Shown here: positions 16,249-25,112 of the stretch, piece by piece | How the letters are laid out: each line of letters begins with the position of its first letter | How positions within the stretch are numbered: position 1 is the first letter of the stretch | NCBI RefSeq assembly: GCF_005121165.3 | Contig: NZ_CP034413.3 | Coordinates: forward strand, 620,001 to 684,000 | Direction: 5' to 3' | Source of the DNA: Dysosmobacter welbionis | Lineage (GTDB): Bacteria; Bacillota; Clostridia; Oscillospirales; Oscillospiraceae | Length of the DNA stretch: 64,000 nucleotides | Position numbers and translations under genes: made by a program | The notes under the pieces: generated by a model | Databases searched by the model: none | Seen by the model: only the letters and a program-made list of their open reading frames with translations | Told to the model about the DNA's origin: nothing

Positions 16249-17973
16249 ATGTCTGAGAGCTACGCTGGCAAGATCAACCGGAAGCTGCTGAAAAAGCGCC
16301 GCATCATCAACGCCGCCGCCGGGCGGGAGCCGTCGGACCTGGTGCTGAAGAACGCCACCTATGTCAACGTCTTCTCCAACGAGCTCTGTCATGCGGACAT
16401 CGCCGTGGCAGAGGGGCTGATCGTGGGCATGGGCCAATACTCCGGCACGGTAGAGGAGGACTGCACGGGTAAAATCGTCCTGCCCGGCTTTCTGGATGCC
16501 CACATCCATCTGGAGAGCTCCCTGGTCTCTCCCAAGGAGTTCGTGAAGGCCGTGCTGCCCCACGGCACCACCACCGTCATCACCGACCCCCATGAGATCG
16601 CAAACGTCATGGGTACCGACGGCATCGAGTACATGCTCCAGGCCACGGAGGGCCTGCCGGTGGACGTGCGGTTTATGCTGCCCTCCTGTGTGCCGGCCAC
16701 GCCCCTGGACGAGTCCGGCGCGTCCCTGGACTACCGGGCCATCGACTCCTTCTATGACCACCCCCGGGTCCAGGGACTGGCGGAGATGATGAATTTCGTA
16801 GGCATCATCGCCGGGGACGACCAGCCGGTGGAGAAGATCGTGGCCGCCCAGGCCCACCACAAGAAGATCGACGGCCACGCGCCGGATCTGGTGGGCAACG
16901 ACCTGAACGCCTACATCGCCGCCGGCGTCTATTCCGACCACGAGTGCCACGACCTGAACGACGCCATCGCCAAGCTGGAGCGGGGGCAGTTTATCATGAT
17001 CCGGGAGGGCACTGCCGCCCGGAACCTGGACGCCCTTGCCCCCCTGCTGTGCGACAAATACTCCGAGCGATGCATGTTCTGCACCGACGACAAGCACCCC
17101 AACGACCTGCTGGAGAAGGGCCATATCGACTACATCGTCAAGCGGGCCATCGGCCTGGGGGTGGAGCCCATCACCGCCGTGAAGGTGGCCTGCCACAACG
17201 CCGCCCGGTACTTCCTGCTGAACAACCGGGGCGCCATCGCCCCGGGCTACCTGGGGGACTTCGTCATCATCGACAGCTTCCAGGACTTCAACATCGAGAG
17301 AGTCTTCAAGAAGGGCGAGCTGATGGTGGACCACGGCGTGGTGAAGGACTTCCCCGCCCCGGCCATCGACCCCTATCTCACCGAACGGGCCCACAGCACC
17401 TTCCATGTGGAGCACCTGACGGCGGAGGACTTTACGGATGCCCGGCCCCGGGGCATCATCGGCATGGTGAACGGGGAGATCACCACGGTGGACGCCGGCT
17501 ACTCCGACCGGATCGACGTGGAGTATGACGTGCTGAAGATTGCCGTGGTGGAGCGCCACAAGAACACCCATCATATCGGCATCGGCTTTCTCCAGGGCTA
17601 CGGTCTGAAATCCGGCGCTGTGGCCACATCCGTCTCCCACGACTCCCACAACATTATCGTGGTGGGCACCAGCGAGGACGACTGCGCCGCCGCAGCCAAC
17701 CGGGTGGTGGAGCTGAACGGTGGCATCGTAGTCTGGGACCAGGGCAAGTCGGTGGCAGAAGTCCCTCTGGCCATCGCAGGCATCATGAGCGATGAGTCCC
17801 TGACATCTGTCAACGAAAAGCTGGAATTCGCCAAGGCAAAGGCCCACGAGCTGGGCGTCAATCCGGGCATTGACCCCTTCATGACCCTGAGCTTCATGGC
17901 CCTGCCGGTAATCCCCTCCCTGCGGATCACCACCCGCGGCGTGTTCGATGTCACCACGCAGAGCTACGTGTGA
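16249..17973 (+). CDS. ade: Adenine deaminase
   Basis: Metal-dependent amidohydrolase that converts adenine to hypoxanthine and ammonia (purine salvage). 574 residues, the usual AdeC length. Metal ligands are in LPGFLDAHIHLESS (about 77-90) and the HGTTTVITDPHEIANVMG block (about 105-122), with DNDLN-type and DDKHP motifs (FCTDDKHPNDLL, about 280) following. The C-terminal adenine deaminase domain (AVATSVSHDSHNIIVVG, about 460) is complete. ATG 16249 has AAAAGGAG upstream. A small membrane protein gene follows 11 bases later in the same transcript. Confidence 0.95.
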   Translation: MSESYAGKINRKLLKKRRIINAAAGREPSDLVLKNATYVNVFSNELCHADIAVAEGLIVGMGQYSGTVEEDCTGKIVLPGFLDAHIHLESSLVSPKEFVKAVLPHGTTTVITDPHEIANVMGTDGIEYMLQATEGLPVDVRFMLPSCVPATPLDESGASLDYRAIDSFYDHPRVQGLAEMMNFVGIIAGDDQPVEKIVAAQAHHKKIDGHAPDLVGNDLNAYIAAGVYSDHECHDLNDAIAKLERGQFIMIREGTAARNLDALAPLLCDKYSERCMFCTDDKHPNDLLEKGHIDYIVKRAIGLGVEPITAVKVACHNAARYFLLNNRGAIAPGYLGDFVIIDSFQDFNIERVFKKGELMVDHGVVKDFPAPAIDPYLTERAHSTFHVEHLTAEDFTDARPRGIIGMVNGEITTVDAGYSDRIDVEYDVLKIAVVERHKNTHHIGIGFLQGYGLKSGAVATSVSHDSHNIIVVGTSEDDCAAAANRVVELNGGIVVWDQGKSVAEVPLAIAGIMSDESLTSVNEKLEFAKAKAHELGVNPGIDPFMTLSFMALPVIPSLRITTRGVFDVTTQSYV

Positions 17974-17984
17974 GGAGAGCGAAT

Positions 17985-18170
17985 ATGCTGGAATTTCTTC
18001 TGGGGGCATGCTTTTTCCTGTGCATTTTTGCCCCCTTCACCTTTGTGATCTTTCTGATCGACGCCATCAAGAAAGTTGTCTCCGGCGATGGAAACGAGTA
18101 TTTCCCCGGTCTGGGCGCCGGGCTAAGCCTGTTTATCATGCTGGGCGGGATCTTCTATGTGCTTTTATGA
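17985..18170 (+). CDS. Small two-helix membrane protein
   Basis: 61 residues with two hydrophobic helices (about 4-25 and 45-61) around a short polar loop (KKVVSGDGNEYFPG). It starts 11 bases after ade with GAGGAGAGC as ribosome site, so it is co-transcribed with ade. No family was recognised; a helper of nucleobase transport is only a guess from position. The short polar N-terminus and KK pair put the loop on the cytoplasmic side by the positive-inside rule. Confidence 0.6.
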   Translation: MLEFLLGACFFLCIFAPFTFVIFLIDAIKKVVSGDGNEYFPGLGAGLSLFIMLGGIFYVLL

Positions 18171-18180
18171 ATGCGCAAAA

Positions 18181-18207
18181 TTAGCACTCTCGATACCAGA
18201 GTGCTAA
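18181..18207 (+). promoter_or_regulatory. CIRCE element (HrcA operator)
   Basis: Perfect TTAGCACTC-N9-GAGTGCTAA at 18181-18189 and 18199-18207. HrcA binds this sequence and represses heat-shock genes until heat titrates GroEL. It sits 183 bases upstream of the Hsp20 gene, the only gene downstream on this strand. Confidence 0.95.
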
Positions 18208-18390
18208 AATTCACAGATCGTTCAAACAAATGACACACAATATCCGATTTTCCATCCTATCATAATACTTGAAAAGAAGAACAGAAGGTCTTTGAAAGGC
18301 ACCTGTTCCGCCCGGCGGCATCACCCTCCATGATCCATCTGCCGTCGGTCCCAACTACGGATCATCAGGATTTGATAGGAGGAATTGATT

Positions 18391-18837
18391 ATGTTTGAAA
18401 TGAGACCTTACCGCAGAAATTCTATGAGCACCTGGAATCCCTTCTCCGAGATGGAGGAGATGGAGCGTCGCCTTTTCAACAACGACTTCTTCTCCGGCCG
18501 CGGTCTGGCGGAGTTCAAAACCGACATCACCGATGAAGGCGACTACTACGAGCTGAAGGCCGACCTGCCCGGCTTCAAGAAGGAGGACATCCAGCTGCAG
18601 CTGGACGGCGACACCCTCACCATCCAGGCCCAACGTCACTCCGAACATGAAGAGCAGGAGAAAAAGGGGAAGTACGTGTGCTGTGAGCGTTCCTACGGCG
18701 CGTACAGCCGGAGCTTCGACGTCTCCGGCATCCGGGCGGAGGGTATTACCGCCTCCTACGACAGCGGTGTGCTGACACTGAAGCTGCCCAAGAAGACAGT
18801 GGAGGTTTCCTCCAGCCGGCAGATCAGCATTGACTAA
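18391..18837 (+). CDS. hsp20: Small heat-shock protein, Hsp20/alpha-crystallin family
   Basis: ATP-independent holdase chaperone that binds unfolding proteins in the cytoplasm. 148 residues: a Phe/Met-rich N-terminal arm, then an alpha-crystallin domain (about 42-140) with YYELKADLPGFKKEDI and the GVLTLKLPK end motif. ATG 18391 follows AGGAGGAATTGATT. A perfect CIRCE element lies upstream, so it is expected to be in the HrcA regulon, which is typical of Hsp20 genes in Clostridia. A strong terminator follows. Confidence 0.95.
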   Translation: MFEMRPYRRNSMSTWNPFSEMEEMERRLFNNDFFSGRGLAEFKTDITDEGDYYELKADLPGFKKEDIQLQLDGDTLTIQAQRHSEHEEQEKKGKYVCCERSYGAYSRSFDVSGIRAEGITASYDSGVLTLKLPKKTVEVSSSRQISID

Positions 18838-18853
18838 AATCAAAGCAGGAAAA

Positions 18854-18880
18854 GACCCGCGGTGTACGCCGCGGGTCCTT
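18854..18880 (+). terminator. Terminator of hsp20
   Basis: GACCCGCGG-TGTACG-CCGCGGGTC followed by CTTT. It may also serve the convergent lipoprotein gene. Confidence 0.8.
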
Positions 18881-18896
18881 TGCTGTCCCTTTTCCG

Positions 18897-19601
18897 TCAT
18901 ATCTCCGCCTCTTCCAAGGGCAGGAAGGACCGGAAGAGATACCGGCCGTCCTCCGCCGCCTCCAGTGTCAGCTCTTTGCCTCCTCCAGTGAGGACTAGTA
19001 GCTTCCCCTCCCACCGGCCGGCCTCGCAGATGAACATGCCGGGGCCGGCGTCGCTGGTGAAGTTGTAGAAGGCGTCGGTCTCCGGCAAGTACACCAGCTC
19101 CCCGGAGCTCTCCGGCACATTCGTCAGGTCTGCCGTGGTGATGTCGGCGTGCTCCTCCAGGTACGCGTCCAGCTCCGTCCGCCGGTACCGGTGGATGGGC
19201 ACCGGCATCCGGTCCAGGGAGTCCACCCCCTGGAAGGGCCAGCCCCCGGCCCCCTTCAGGGCCTGGAACTCAGCCTCGTCCTCCACCGTGCCCCCGATCC
19301 CCATGTAGCGCAGAAACTCCACCAGGTCCAGGTCCTCCGGCCGCTCATAGTAAGAGGTGAAGAAGCTGCAGACGGAATTGACGTATGAGACGTTCTCCCG
19401 CTCCTTAAAAGGCGCGAAGGCCTCGTTCACCTGGGCGATCTCCTTCACCGTCAGGGCGTCGGCGGCCTCCGGTGTCTCCACCTGTTCCGTCTCCGAAAAA
19501 TCGGCCCCGCCGTCCTCCGGTGCCGTTCCCGCCTTGCCGCAGCCGGTCAGCAGCAGGGCCAGTAGCAGCGCCCCGACGCAGGCGAATCGGCATCTACGCA
19601 T
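18897..19601 (-). CDS. Lipoprotein of unknown function
   Basis: 234 residues. The N-terminus has a basic start, a hydrophobic stretch and the lipobox LLTGC (Cys about 21), so it is lipid-anchored outside the membrane. The rest has an acidic linker (about 28-48) and a domain with YVNSVCSFFTSYYERPEDLD and PVPIHRYRRTELDAYLEEH that was not matched to a known family. ATG 19601 lies after a G-rich GGGGGGGATCGT; a frame from 19667 has no signal peptide at its end. It has no operon partner: it converges with hsp20. Confidence 0.7.
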   Translation of the reverse strand: MRRCRFACVGALLLALLLTGCGKAGTAPEDGGADFSETEQVETPEAADALTVKEIAQVNEAFAPFKERENVSYVNSVCSFFTSYYERPEDLDLVEFLRYMGIGGTVEDEAEFQALKGAGGWPFQGVDSLDRMPVPIHRYRRTELDAYLEEHADITTADLTNVPESSGELVYLPETDAFYNFTSDAGPGMFICEAGRWEGKLLVLTGGGKELTLEAAEDGRYLFRSFLPLEEAEI

Positions 19602-19682
19602 ACGATCCCCCCCCTTTTTCTCAGCAAACCGCAAAAAATCCGGGAAATCATCGCAAAACAGCCACAAATTCCGTTGAAATCA

Positions 19683-20228
19683 TTACAAGGGCAACGCCTC
19701 ATGTTCCACGGTGATCTGGCAGCTCTTCATGGCCGCAAGCGCGGTCCGATGGCTCTCCGGGGTGACACCTGCGCAGCAGGCGGCATCCACCGCTACCTCT
19801 GCCTCCGGCAGGAACGCCTTCACCAGCAAGGCGTTGGAAATCACGCAGATGTCGGTGCAGAGGCCGATCAGCGTCACCTTTTCAATGAGTTCCTTTTCAT
19901 TCTCCTCCGCCAGCAGACGCCCCAGCTCCGCGCTGCCGAAGGAGGGCTTGTCCAGAATGGCCTGTCCTGCGCTGGCAGGCCGGAGCTGCTCGACGATCTC
20001 CCAGCCCTCGGTCCCCCGGATGCAGTGGGGTACAGGCAGGTTCCGCCCCTCCCGGGTATGGAGATAGTCCGCCCCATGGGTGTCCCGGGTGAAGAAAATC
20101 CGCTCCCCCCGGCGGATGCCTGCGGCCACCCGCTCCGCCGCAGCAGGCACGATCCGCCGCGCCTCCGGTGTCCCCAGAGCGCCGGACACAAAGTCGTTCT
20201 GCATATCCACAACGATCAGGATGTTCAT
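19683..20228 (-). CDS. Isochorismatase-family cysteine hydrolase, nicotinamidase-like
   Basis: 181 residues. The catalytic triad of the family is visible: Asp8 (VVDMQNDF), Lys94 (LDKPSFGS) and Cys128 (GLCTDICVIS). The metal-site block DTHGADYLHT (about 49-58) is that of nicotinamidases, which hydrolyse nicotinamide to nicotinate for NAD salvage. ATG 20228 has AAGGAGGAGATC upstream. Divergent from the NSS transporter. Nicotinamidase is the best guess; other amides are possible. Confidence 0.82.
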   Translation of the reverse strand: MNILIVVDMQNDFVSGALGTPEARRIVPAAAERVAAGIRRGERIFFTRDTHGADYLHTREGRNLPVPHCIRGTEGWEIVEQLRPASAGQAILDKPSFGSAELGRLLAEENEKELIEKVTLIGLCTDICVISNALLVKAFLPEAEVAVDAACCAGVTPESHRTALAAMKSCQITVEHEALPL

Positions 20229-20302
20229 TATGATCTCCTCCTTTTTATCATCATAGCAGACGCCGCGCCGGGCCGCAAGACCTTCCCCGGGGGAAAAGAA
20301 TG

Positions 20303-20331
20303 TTGACTTCTCTTTTCATCCGGTTTAAGAT
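20303..20331 (+). promoter_or_regulatory. Promoter of the NSS transporter
   Basis: -35 TTGACT (20303-20308), 17-base spacer, -10 TAAGAT (20326-20331). Confidence 0.65.
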
Positions 20332-20390
20332 ATGGAATGTCTGTCCGCCGAATTTTTCGGCGAATGTGAAAAAGAGAAGGAGAGAGAAGT

Positions 20391-21839
20391 TTGAGTCGCG
20401 AAAATTTCCGATCCCGGCTGGGATTCATTCTGGTAAGCGCCGGCTGCGCCATCGGCATCGGCAATGTGTGGAAATTCCCCTACGTCACCGGTGTCAACGG
20501 CGGCGGCGTATTCGTGTTGTTCTACATCATCTCCCTGGTCATCATGGGGGTTCCCATTCTGACCATGGAGCTGGCGGTGGGCCGTGCCAGCCGCAAGAGC
20601 GCCGTGCTGGGCTACAAGGCCCTGGAGCCCAAGGGCAGCCGCTGGCACATCCACGGCTGGCTGTGCGTAATCGGGTGCTGCCTGCTGATGATGTACTACA
20701 CCACGGTCTCCGGCTGGATGCTGGGTTACTGCTTCAAGTTCGCCTCCGGCACCTTCAGCGGCATGCAGCCCTCTGATGTAGACACAGTCTGGACCGATAT
20801 GCTGGCCAATCCCGGCGAGATGACGCTCTATATGGTAATCATCGTGCTGGCGGGCTTCATCGTGTGCAGCTTCGGTCTGCAGAAGGGGCTGGAGCGGATC
20901 AGCAAGTGGATGATGATCTGCCTGCTGGCACTGATCGTCATTCTGGCCATCAACAGCCTGACCCTGGACGGCGCTATGGAGGGCGTGAAATTCTATCTGG
21001 TGCCGGACTTTGAGCGGGCCGCGGAGGTCGGCATCGGCAATGTGATCGTGGCCGCCATGAACCAGTCCTTCTTTACCCTGAGCCTGGGCATCGCCGCCAT
21101 GGAAATCTTCGGCAGCTATATGTCCGACGCCAACCGCCTGCCCGGCGAGGCCGTGCGGATCTGCTGCCTGGACACCTTTGTGGCCTTGATGTCCGGCATG
21201 ATCATCTTCCCCGCCTGCTTCAGCTTTGGTCTGGAACCCGGCCAGGGACCATCCCTGATTTTTATGACCCTGCCACGGGTGTTCGTCAGCATGACCGGCG
21301 GCCGGCTGTGGGGCGCCCTGTTCTTCCTGTTCCTGACCTTCGCCAGCTTCACCACGGTGCTGGCGGTGTTCGAGAACATTATGGCCAGCTGCATGGACAA
21401 CTTCGGCTGGTCCCGGAAAAAAGCCACCATCGTCTGCGGAATCTTCATCCTCTTGGCCAGCATGCCCTGTGTGCTGGGTTACAATCTCTGGTATTTCGAG
21501 GCGTCCCTGCCCAGCGGCGCCACCGGCCAGATCCTGGATATCGAGGACTTCCTGGTGAGCAATCTGCTGCTGCCCATCGGCTCCCTGATCTATCTGCTGT
21601 TCTGCGTCAGCAAGTGGGGCTGGGGCTTTGACAAGTATCTGGCGGAAGCCAACAAGGGCACCGGCCTGGGGATGTCCCCCAGGTTCAAGATCTACTTCCA
21701 GTTCATCCTGCCCATGCTGATTCTGGTGATCCTGCTGGTGGGGCTGGGCAGCTGGGGCTGGCGTGCCCTTATCTGCGCCGCTGTGGCCGTGTTCGTGTGG
21801 TTCATGGCCCGCCGCAGCTCCTCCAAATCCACCATTTGA
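20391..21839 (+). CDS. Sodium-dependent neurotransmitter:sodium symporter family (NSS) transporter
   Basis: 482-residue Na+-coupled amino-acid or amine importer with about 11-12 helices. The N-terminal helix-1 block FILVSAGCAIGIGNVWKFPY, residues that form the Na+ and substrate sites in LeuT, is intact, followed by NGGGVFVLFYIISL. The start is TTG 20391 with AAGGAGAGAG upstream; no ATG is available in frame. The C-terminus ends in a basic-Ser tail. Eleven-helix bacterial NSS proteins of this kind (MhsT/TnaT-like) usually carry hydrophobic amino acids; substrate not determined. Confidence 0.9.
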   Translation: MSRENFRSRLGFILVSAGCAIGIGNVWKFPYVTGVNGGGVFVLFYIISLVIMGVPILTMELAVGRASRKSAVLGYKALEPKGSRWHIHGWLCVIGCCLLMMYYTTVSGWMLGYCFKFASGTFSGMQPSDVDTVWTDMLANPGEMTLYMVIIVLAGFIVCSFGLQKGLERISKWMMICLLALIVILAINSLTLDGAMEGVKFYLVPDFERAAEVGIGNVIVAAMNQSFFTLSLGIAAMEIFGSYMSDANRLPGEAVRICCLDTFVALMSGMIIFPACFSFGLEPGQGPSLIFMTLPRVFVSMTGGRLWGALFFLFLTFASFTTVLAVFENIMASCMDNFGWSRKKATIVCGIFILLASMPCVLGYNLWYFEASLPSGATGQILDIEDFLVSNLLLPIGSLIYLLFCVSKWGWGFDKYLAEANKGTGLGMSPRFKIYFQFILPMLILVILLVGLGSWGWRALICAAVAVFVWFMARRSSSKSTI

Positions 21840-21853
21840 GCGAAGTGACCTGT

Positions 21854-21890
21854 CAAAAGAGAGGACCGTCAAAGACGGTCCTCTCTTTTG
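21854..21890. terminator. Bidirectional terminator
   Basis: CAAAAGAGAGGACCGTC-AAA-GACGGTCCTCTCTTTTG, a 17-base perfect stem with A-run and T-run sides, between converging NSS and HTH-desulfoferrodoxin genes. Confidence 0.9.
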
Positions 21891-21894
21891 CATC

Positions 21895-22485
21895 TCACGG
21901 CAGCTTCGCCTGGAACAGCCCGTGGCAGGAGCAGCAAAGGTACAGCTTCGCCCCGCCCCGCAGCTGGGGGATGCGGAACTCGCTGCCCTGTTCCGGATAC
22001 AGCCGCGCCAGCAGCAGCCGGTCCGGTGTCACACAAGCGGTAAAGCGGATATAGTGCCCCTTGTCCATGGGGTGGCGGAAGGTGACATACCAGTCCTCCT
22101 CCACCTCCTGGACCGTTACGGCGTGATCCGGATCTGCGGACCGGACCTCCAGGGGCTCCAGCCGCCGGCCGCAGCAGGCAAGCTGCCCTCCCGCCGCAGC
22201 TGTCAGAATGTTGCCGCAGTCCGGGCACACGTAAAACTGTATTTTTTTCATATTTCCTCCATCCGGCGCCGCCGGAAGCAGGTCTCCGTCCAGAATTCCC
22301 TCCACGCTGACGCCAAAAATCTTCGCAAGGCGCGGCAGCATCCCCACGTCCGGGCAGCCCTGGCCCCGCTCCCACTTGCTGACGGCCTGAGCGCTGACGC
22401 CCAGCAGTTCCGCCGCCTGCCGCTGGGTCCACCCCCGCTCCAGGCGCAGGCGCCGGAGCAGCGTCCCGGTGTCTTGGTCATGCAT
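21895..22485 (-). CDS. HTH (Xre) domain fused to desulfoferrodoxin / superoxide-reductase domain
   Basis: 196 residues. An Xre helix-turn-helix (about 5-66, TQRQAAELLGVSAQAVSKWE) precedes a desulforedoxin knuckle (Cys87, Cys90, Cys104, Cys105) and a superoxide-reductase beta-barrel. The likely SOR iron ligands are all present: His121, His138 (HPM), His144 (HYI), Cys185 and His188 (CSCHGL). Desulfoferrodoxin reduces superoxide in anaerobes; joined to an HTH it may act as an iron-centre redox sensor, an enzyme, or both. ATG 22485 has GAGAGGTGAGAAG upstream. It is divergent from the aconitase-like gene, a possible target. Confidence 0.82.
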   Translation of the reverse strand: MHDQDTGTLLRRLRLERGWTQRQAAELLGVSAQAVSKWERGQGCPDVGMLPRLAKIFGVSVEGILDGDLLPAAPDGGNMKKIQFYVCPDCGNILTAAAGGQLACCGRRLEPLEVRSADPDHAVTVQEVEEDWYVTFRHPMDKGHYIRFTACVTPDRLLLARLYPEQGSEFRIPQLRGGAKLYLCCSCHGLFQAKLP

Positions 22486-22509
22486 CTCTTCTCACCTCTC
22501 CCACAGGAT

Positions 22510-22670
22510 ACCCGAAATTCCGCTGGAACGCAAGCAACGCTCCGTTGAGTTCGTATGGCTCTGCAAAATGTCGCCGCTTCGCTTCTCCTAGGGCTGTTTT
22601 CTTGGCGACTCCTCCGAATTTGCAGGAAGCGGGGCTTTTTCCTGCAAAATGACTTTTCATCCGGACGGCG
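22510..22670. other. Structured intergenic DNA before the aconitase-like gene
   Basis: No gene. A 10-base inverted repeat TTTGCAGGAA/TTCCTGCAAA (22619-22648) sits in sequence whose minus-strand reading resembles intergenic repeats of related genomes (from memory, not tested). A weak promoter (TTTTCA, 17 bases, TATATT at about 22677-22682) may serve the gene at 22731. Confidence 0.35.
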
Positions 22671-22730
22671 ATATGGTATATTGGGTGGGAGAAACACGGC
22701 TCCCCCGTGACACACAGGAGGTCTCTTGAT

Positions 22731-24968
22731 ATGATAACACTTCATAACAACGGCGTGTTCCTGGCGGGCGGCGTCCCCGCTGCTGCCGGCCCGGTCTCTC
22801 CGGAGGAGGGGCGGAAACGGACCATGGCCTGGTCCATTCTCCAGGCCCACAACATCTCCGGCGATCCGGAGCACCTGCAGATCCGCTTTGACGCCATGGT
22901 GTCCCACGACATCACCTATGTGGGCATTATCCAGCAGGCCCGGGCCTCCGGCATGAAGGAGTTTCCCATCCCCTATGCGCTTACCAACTGCCACAACAGC
23001 CTGTGTGCCGTGGGCGGCACTATCAATGAGGATGACCATGTCTTCGGCCTCTCTGCCGCGAAAAAGTACGGCGGTATCTACGTGCCTGCCAACCAGTCCG
23101 TCATCCACTCCTATGCAAGAGAGCAGATGGCGAAGGGCGGCACCATGATCCTGGGCTCCGATTCCCATACCCGGTACGGGGCTCTCGGCACCATGGCCGT
23201 GGGTGAGGGCGGCCCGGAGCTGGCCAAGCAACTGCTGAAGAACACCTGGGACATCAACTATCCCAAGGTGGTGCTGGTGTACCTCACCGGCGCGCCCCGC
23301 CGGGGCGTGGGGCCCCACGACGTGGCCATTGCCCTGGTGAAGGCCACCTTTGCAAGCGGCTTCGTCAATAACTGCGTTTTGGAGTTCTGCGGCCCCGGTA
23401 TTGCAGCTCTCCCCATCGACTACCGCAATGGCATCGACGTGATGACCACCGAGACCACCTGCCTCTCCTCCATTTGGGAGACGGACGGCGTGACGGAGGG
23501 CTTCTACCGCGCCCACCAGCGGCCGGAGGATTACCGGGAGCTGCACCCGGCGGACGGAGCCTACTACGACAAGTACATCGAGATCGACCTCTCCAAGGTC
23601 GAGCCCATGATCGCCCTGCCCTTCCACCCATCCAATGCCTGGACCATCCATGAGTTTCTGGAGAATGCCGCCGACATCCTGGCGGCTGTGGAGGCGGACG
23701 CCCAGAAGCGGTATCCTAAGGCCCATGTGAAGCTCACGGACAAAATCCGTGACGGCGGCGTCTGGGCGGATCAGGGTGTCATCGCCGGATGCGCCGGCGG
23801 CCTCTTCGACAACATTACCGAGGCGGCGGACATCCTCCGGGGCGGCTCCACCGGCAACGGTGCCTTCACTCTGGACATATACCCCACCAGTGTCCCCGTC
23901 AGTCTGGAGCTGACGAAGATCGGTGCCACGGCGGACCTGCTGGAGACCGGCGCCGTCATCAAGCCCAGTTTCTGCGGCCCCTGCTTCGGCGCGGGAGACG
24001 TGCCTGCCAACAACGGCTTGAGCCTGCGGCACACCACCCGGAACTTCCCCAACCGGGAGGGATCCAAGCCCGCGGAGGGCCAGTTCGCCGGCGTGTGCCT
24101 GATGGACGCCCGCTCCATTGCCGCCACGGCGGCCAACGGCGGCCGGATCACCGCCGCCACAGACATCGATTACACCTCCGTCCACCACGACTACCACTTC
24201 GACAAGGGCGTCTATGACCGGCGGCTGTACTACGGCTTCGGCAAGGCGGATCCCAGCGTGGAGCTGGTGATGGGCCCCAACATCACGGACTGGCCGAAGA
24301 TGCAGCCCCTGGCGGAAAATCTGCTGGTGGAGCTGGCGGCGGTGCTCCACGATCCCGTCACTACCACCGACGAGCTGATCCCCTCCGGCGAGACCTCCTC
24401 CTACCGGTCCAACCCCCTGCGGCTGGCGGAGTTCACCCTGTCCCGCCGGGAGCCTGCCTACGTGGGCCGGGCCAAGGCCGTGGCGGAGATTGAGGCGGAA
24501 CGGCTGGGGGGGGACGCCCCGGAGAAGCTCACCGCCATTCTGGACAAGGTGGGCGACGGCTCCGCGCTGGTGAAAACCACTCAGTTCGGCTCCTGTGTCT
24601 TTGCCAACAAGCCCGGCGACGGCTCCGCCCGGGAACAGGCGGCCTCTTGCCAGAAGGTGCTGGGGGGCTTTGCCAACATCTGCTATGAGTTCGCCACCAA
24701 GCGGTATCGCTCCAACTGCATCAACTGGGGAATCCTGCCCTTCACACTGGACGCGGGCACGTCCTTTGACTACGCCCCCGGCGACTGTGTGTTCGTCCCC
24801 GGCATCCGCCAGGCCATTGAGAACGGCATTGAGGATATCCCGGCTAGGGTCATCAGGACGGACGGCGCCGTAGAGGGCCTGATGCTCCATGTGAAAGGCC
24901 TGACGGACGATGAGAAGGAAATCATTCTCGACGGATGCCTGATGAACTATTACGCCAAGCGTAATTAA
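22731..24968 (+). CDS. Aconitase-superfamily hydratase (YbhJ-like), probable citrate-isocitrate isomerase
   Basis: 745-residue 4Fe-4S hydro-lyase of the aconitase superfamily, close in length to E. coli YbhJ (753). Cluster ligands are likely in AGCAGGLFDN (about 352) and FCGPCFGAGD (about 417-426, CxxC). SDSHTRYGALGTMAVGEGG (about 144-162) is the conserved active-site block, and the C-terminal swivel domain begins near 560 (QFGSCVFANKPGDGSAREQA). Next to icd, it most likely acts as aconitase in the oxidative branch from citrate to 2-oxoglutarate, feeding glutamate synthesis. ATG 22731 follows AGGAGGTCTCTTGAT. Enzyme class sure; exact substrate inferred from its neighbour. Confidence 0.85.
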   Translation: MITLHNNGVFLAGGVPAAAGPVSPEEGRKRTMAWSILQAHNISGDPEHLQIRFDAMVSHDITYVGIIQQARASGMKEFPIPYALTNCHNSLCAVGGTINEDDHVFGLSAAKKYGGIYVPANQSVIHSYAREQMAKGGTMILGSDSHTRYGALGTMAVGEGGPELAKQLLKNTWDINYPKVVLVYLTGAPRRGVGPHDVAIALVKATFASGFVNNCVLEFCGPGIAALPIDYRNGIDVMTTETTCLSSIWETDGVTEGFYRAHQRPEDYRELHPADGAYYDKYIEIDLSKVEPMIALPFHPSNAWTIHEFLENAADILAAVEADAQKRYPKAHVKLTDKIRDGGVWADQGVIAGCAGGLFDNITEAADILRGGSTGNGAFTLDIYPTSVPVSLELTKIGATADLLETGAVIKPSFCGPCFGAGDVPANNGLSLRHTTRNFPNREGSKPAEGQFAGVCLMDARSIAATAANGGRITAATDIDYTSVHHDYHFDKGVYDRRLYYGFGKADPSVELVMGPNITDWPKMQPLAENLLVELAAVLHDPVTTTDELIPSGETSSYRSNPLRLAEFTLSRREPAYVGRAKAVAEIEAERLGGDAPEKLTAILDKVGDGSALVKTTQFGSCVFANKPGDGSAREQAASCQKVLGGFANICYEFATKRYRSNCINWGILPFTLDAGTSFDYAPGDCVFVPGIRQAIENGIEDIPARVIRTDGAVEGLMLHVKGLTDDEKEIILDGCLMNYYAKRN

Positions 24969-24990
24969 AGAGGGGACTTCCTCCCCTCTT
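24968..24990 (+). terminator. Hairpin after the aconitase-like gene
   Basis: AAGAGGGGA-CTTCC-TCCCCTCTT directly after the stop codon; no T-run, so attenuation or 3' stabilisation is as likely as termination. The layout parallels the hairpin after serC. Confidence 0.5.
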
Positions 24991-25112
24991 CAGATCCCCC
25001 ATTTGCCTCTGCCGTTGCAGCATTATGATTCCCGGCCCTGTCTGGGCCGTCAATCGTGCCGCTGTCTCGAAACAGCCTCACTTTTCCGCCACGGGCGGCG
25101 TTTTGGCTGTTT

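Noticed and set aside
22248-24890. 880-codon minus-strand open frame opposite the aconitase-like gene
   Set aside because: Shadow of a real high-GC gene; no family motifs and composition typical of antisense translation.
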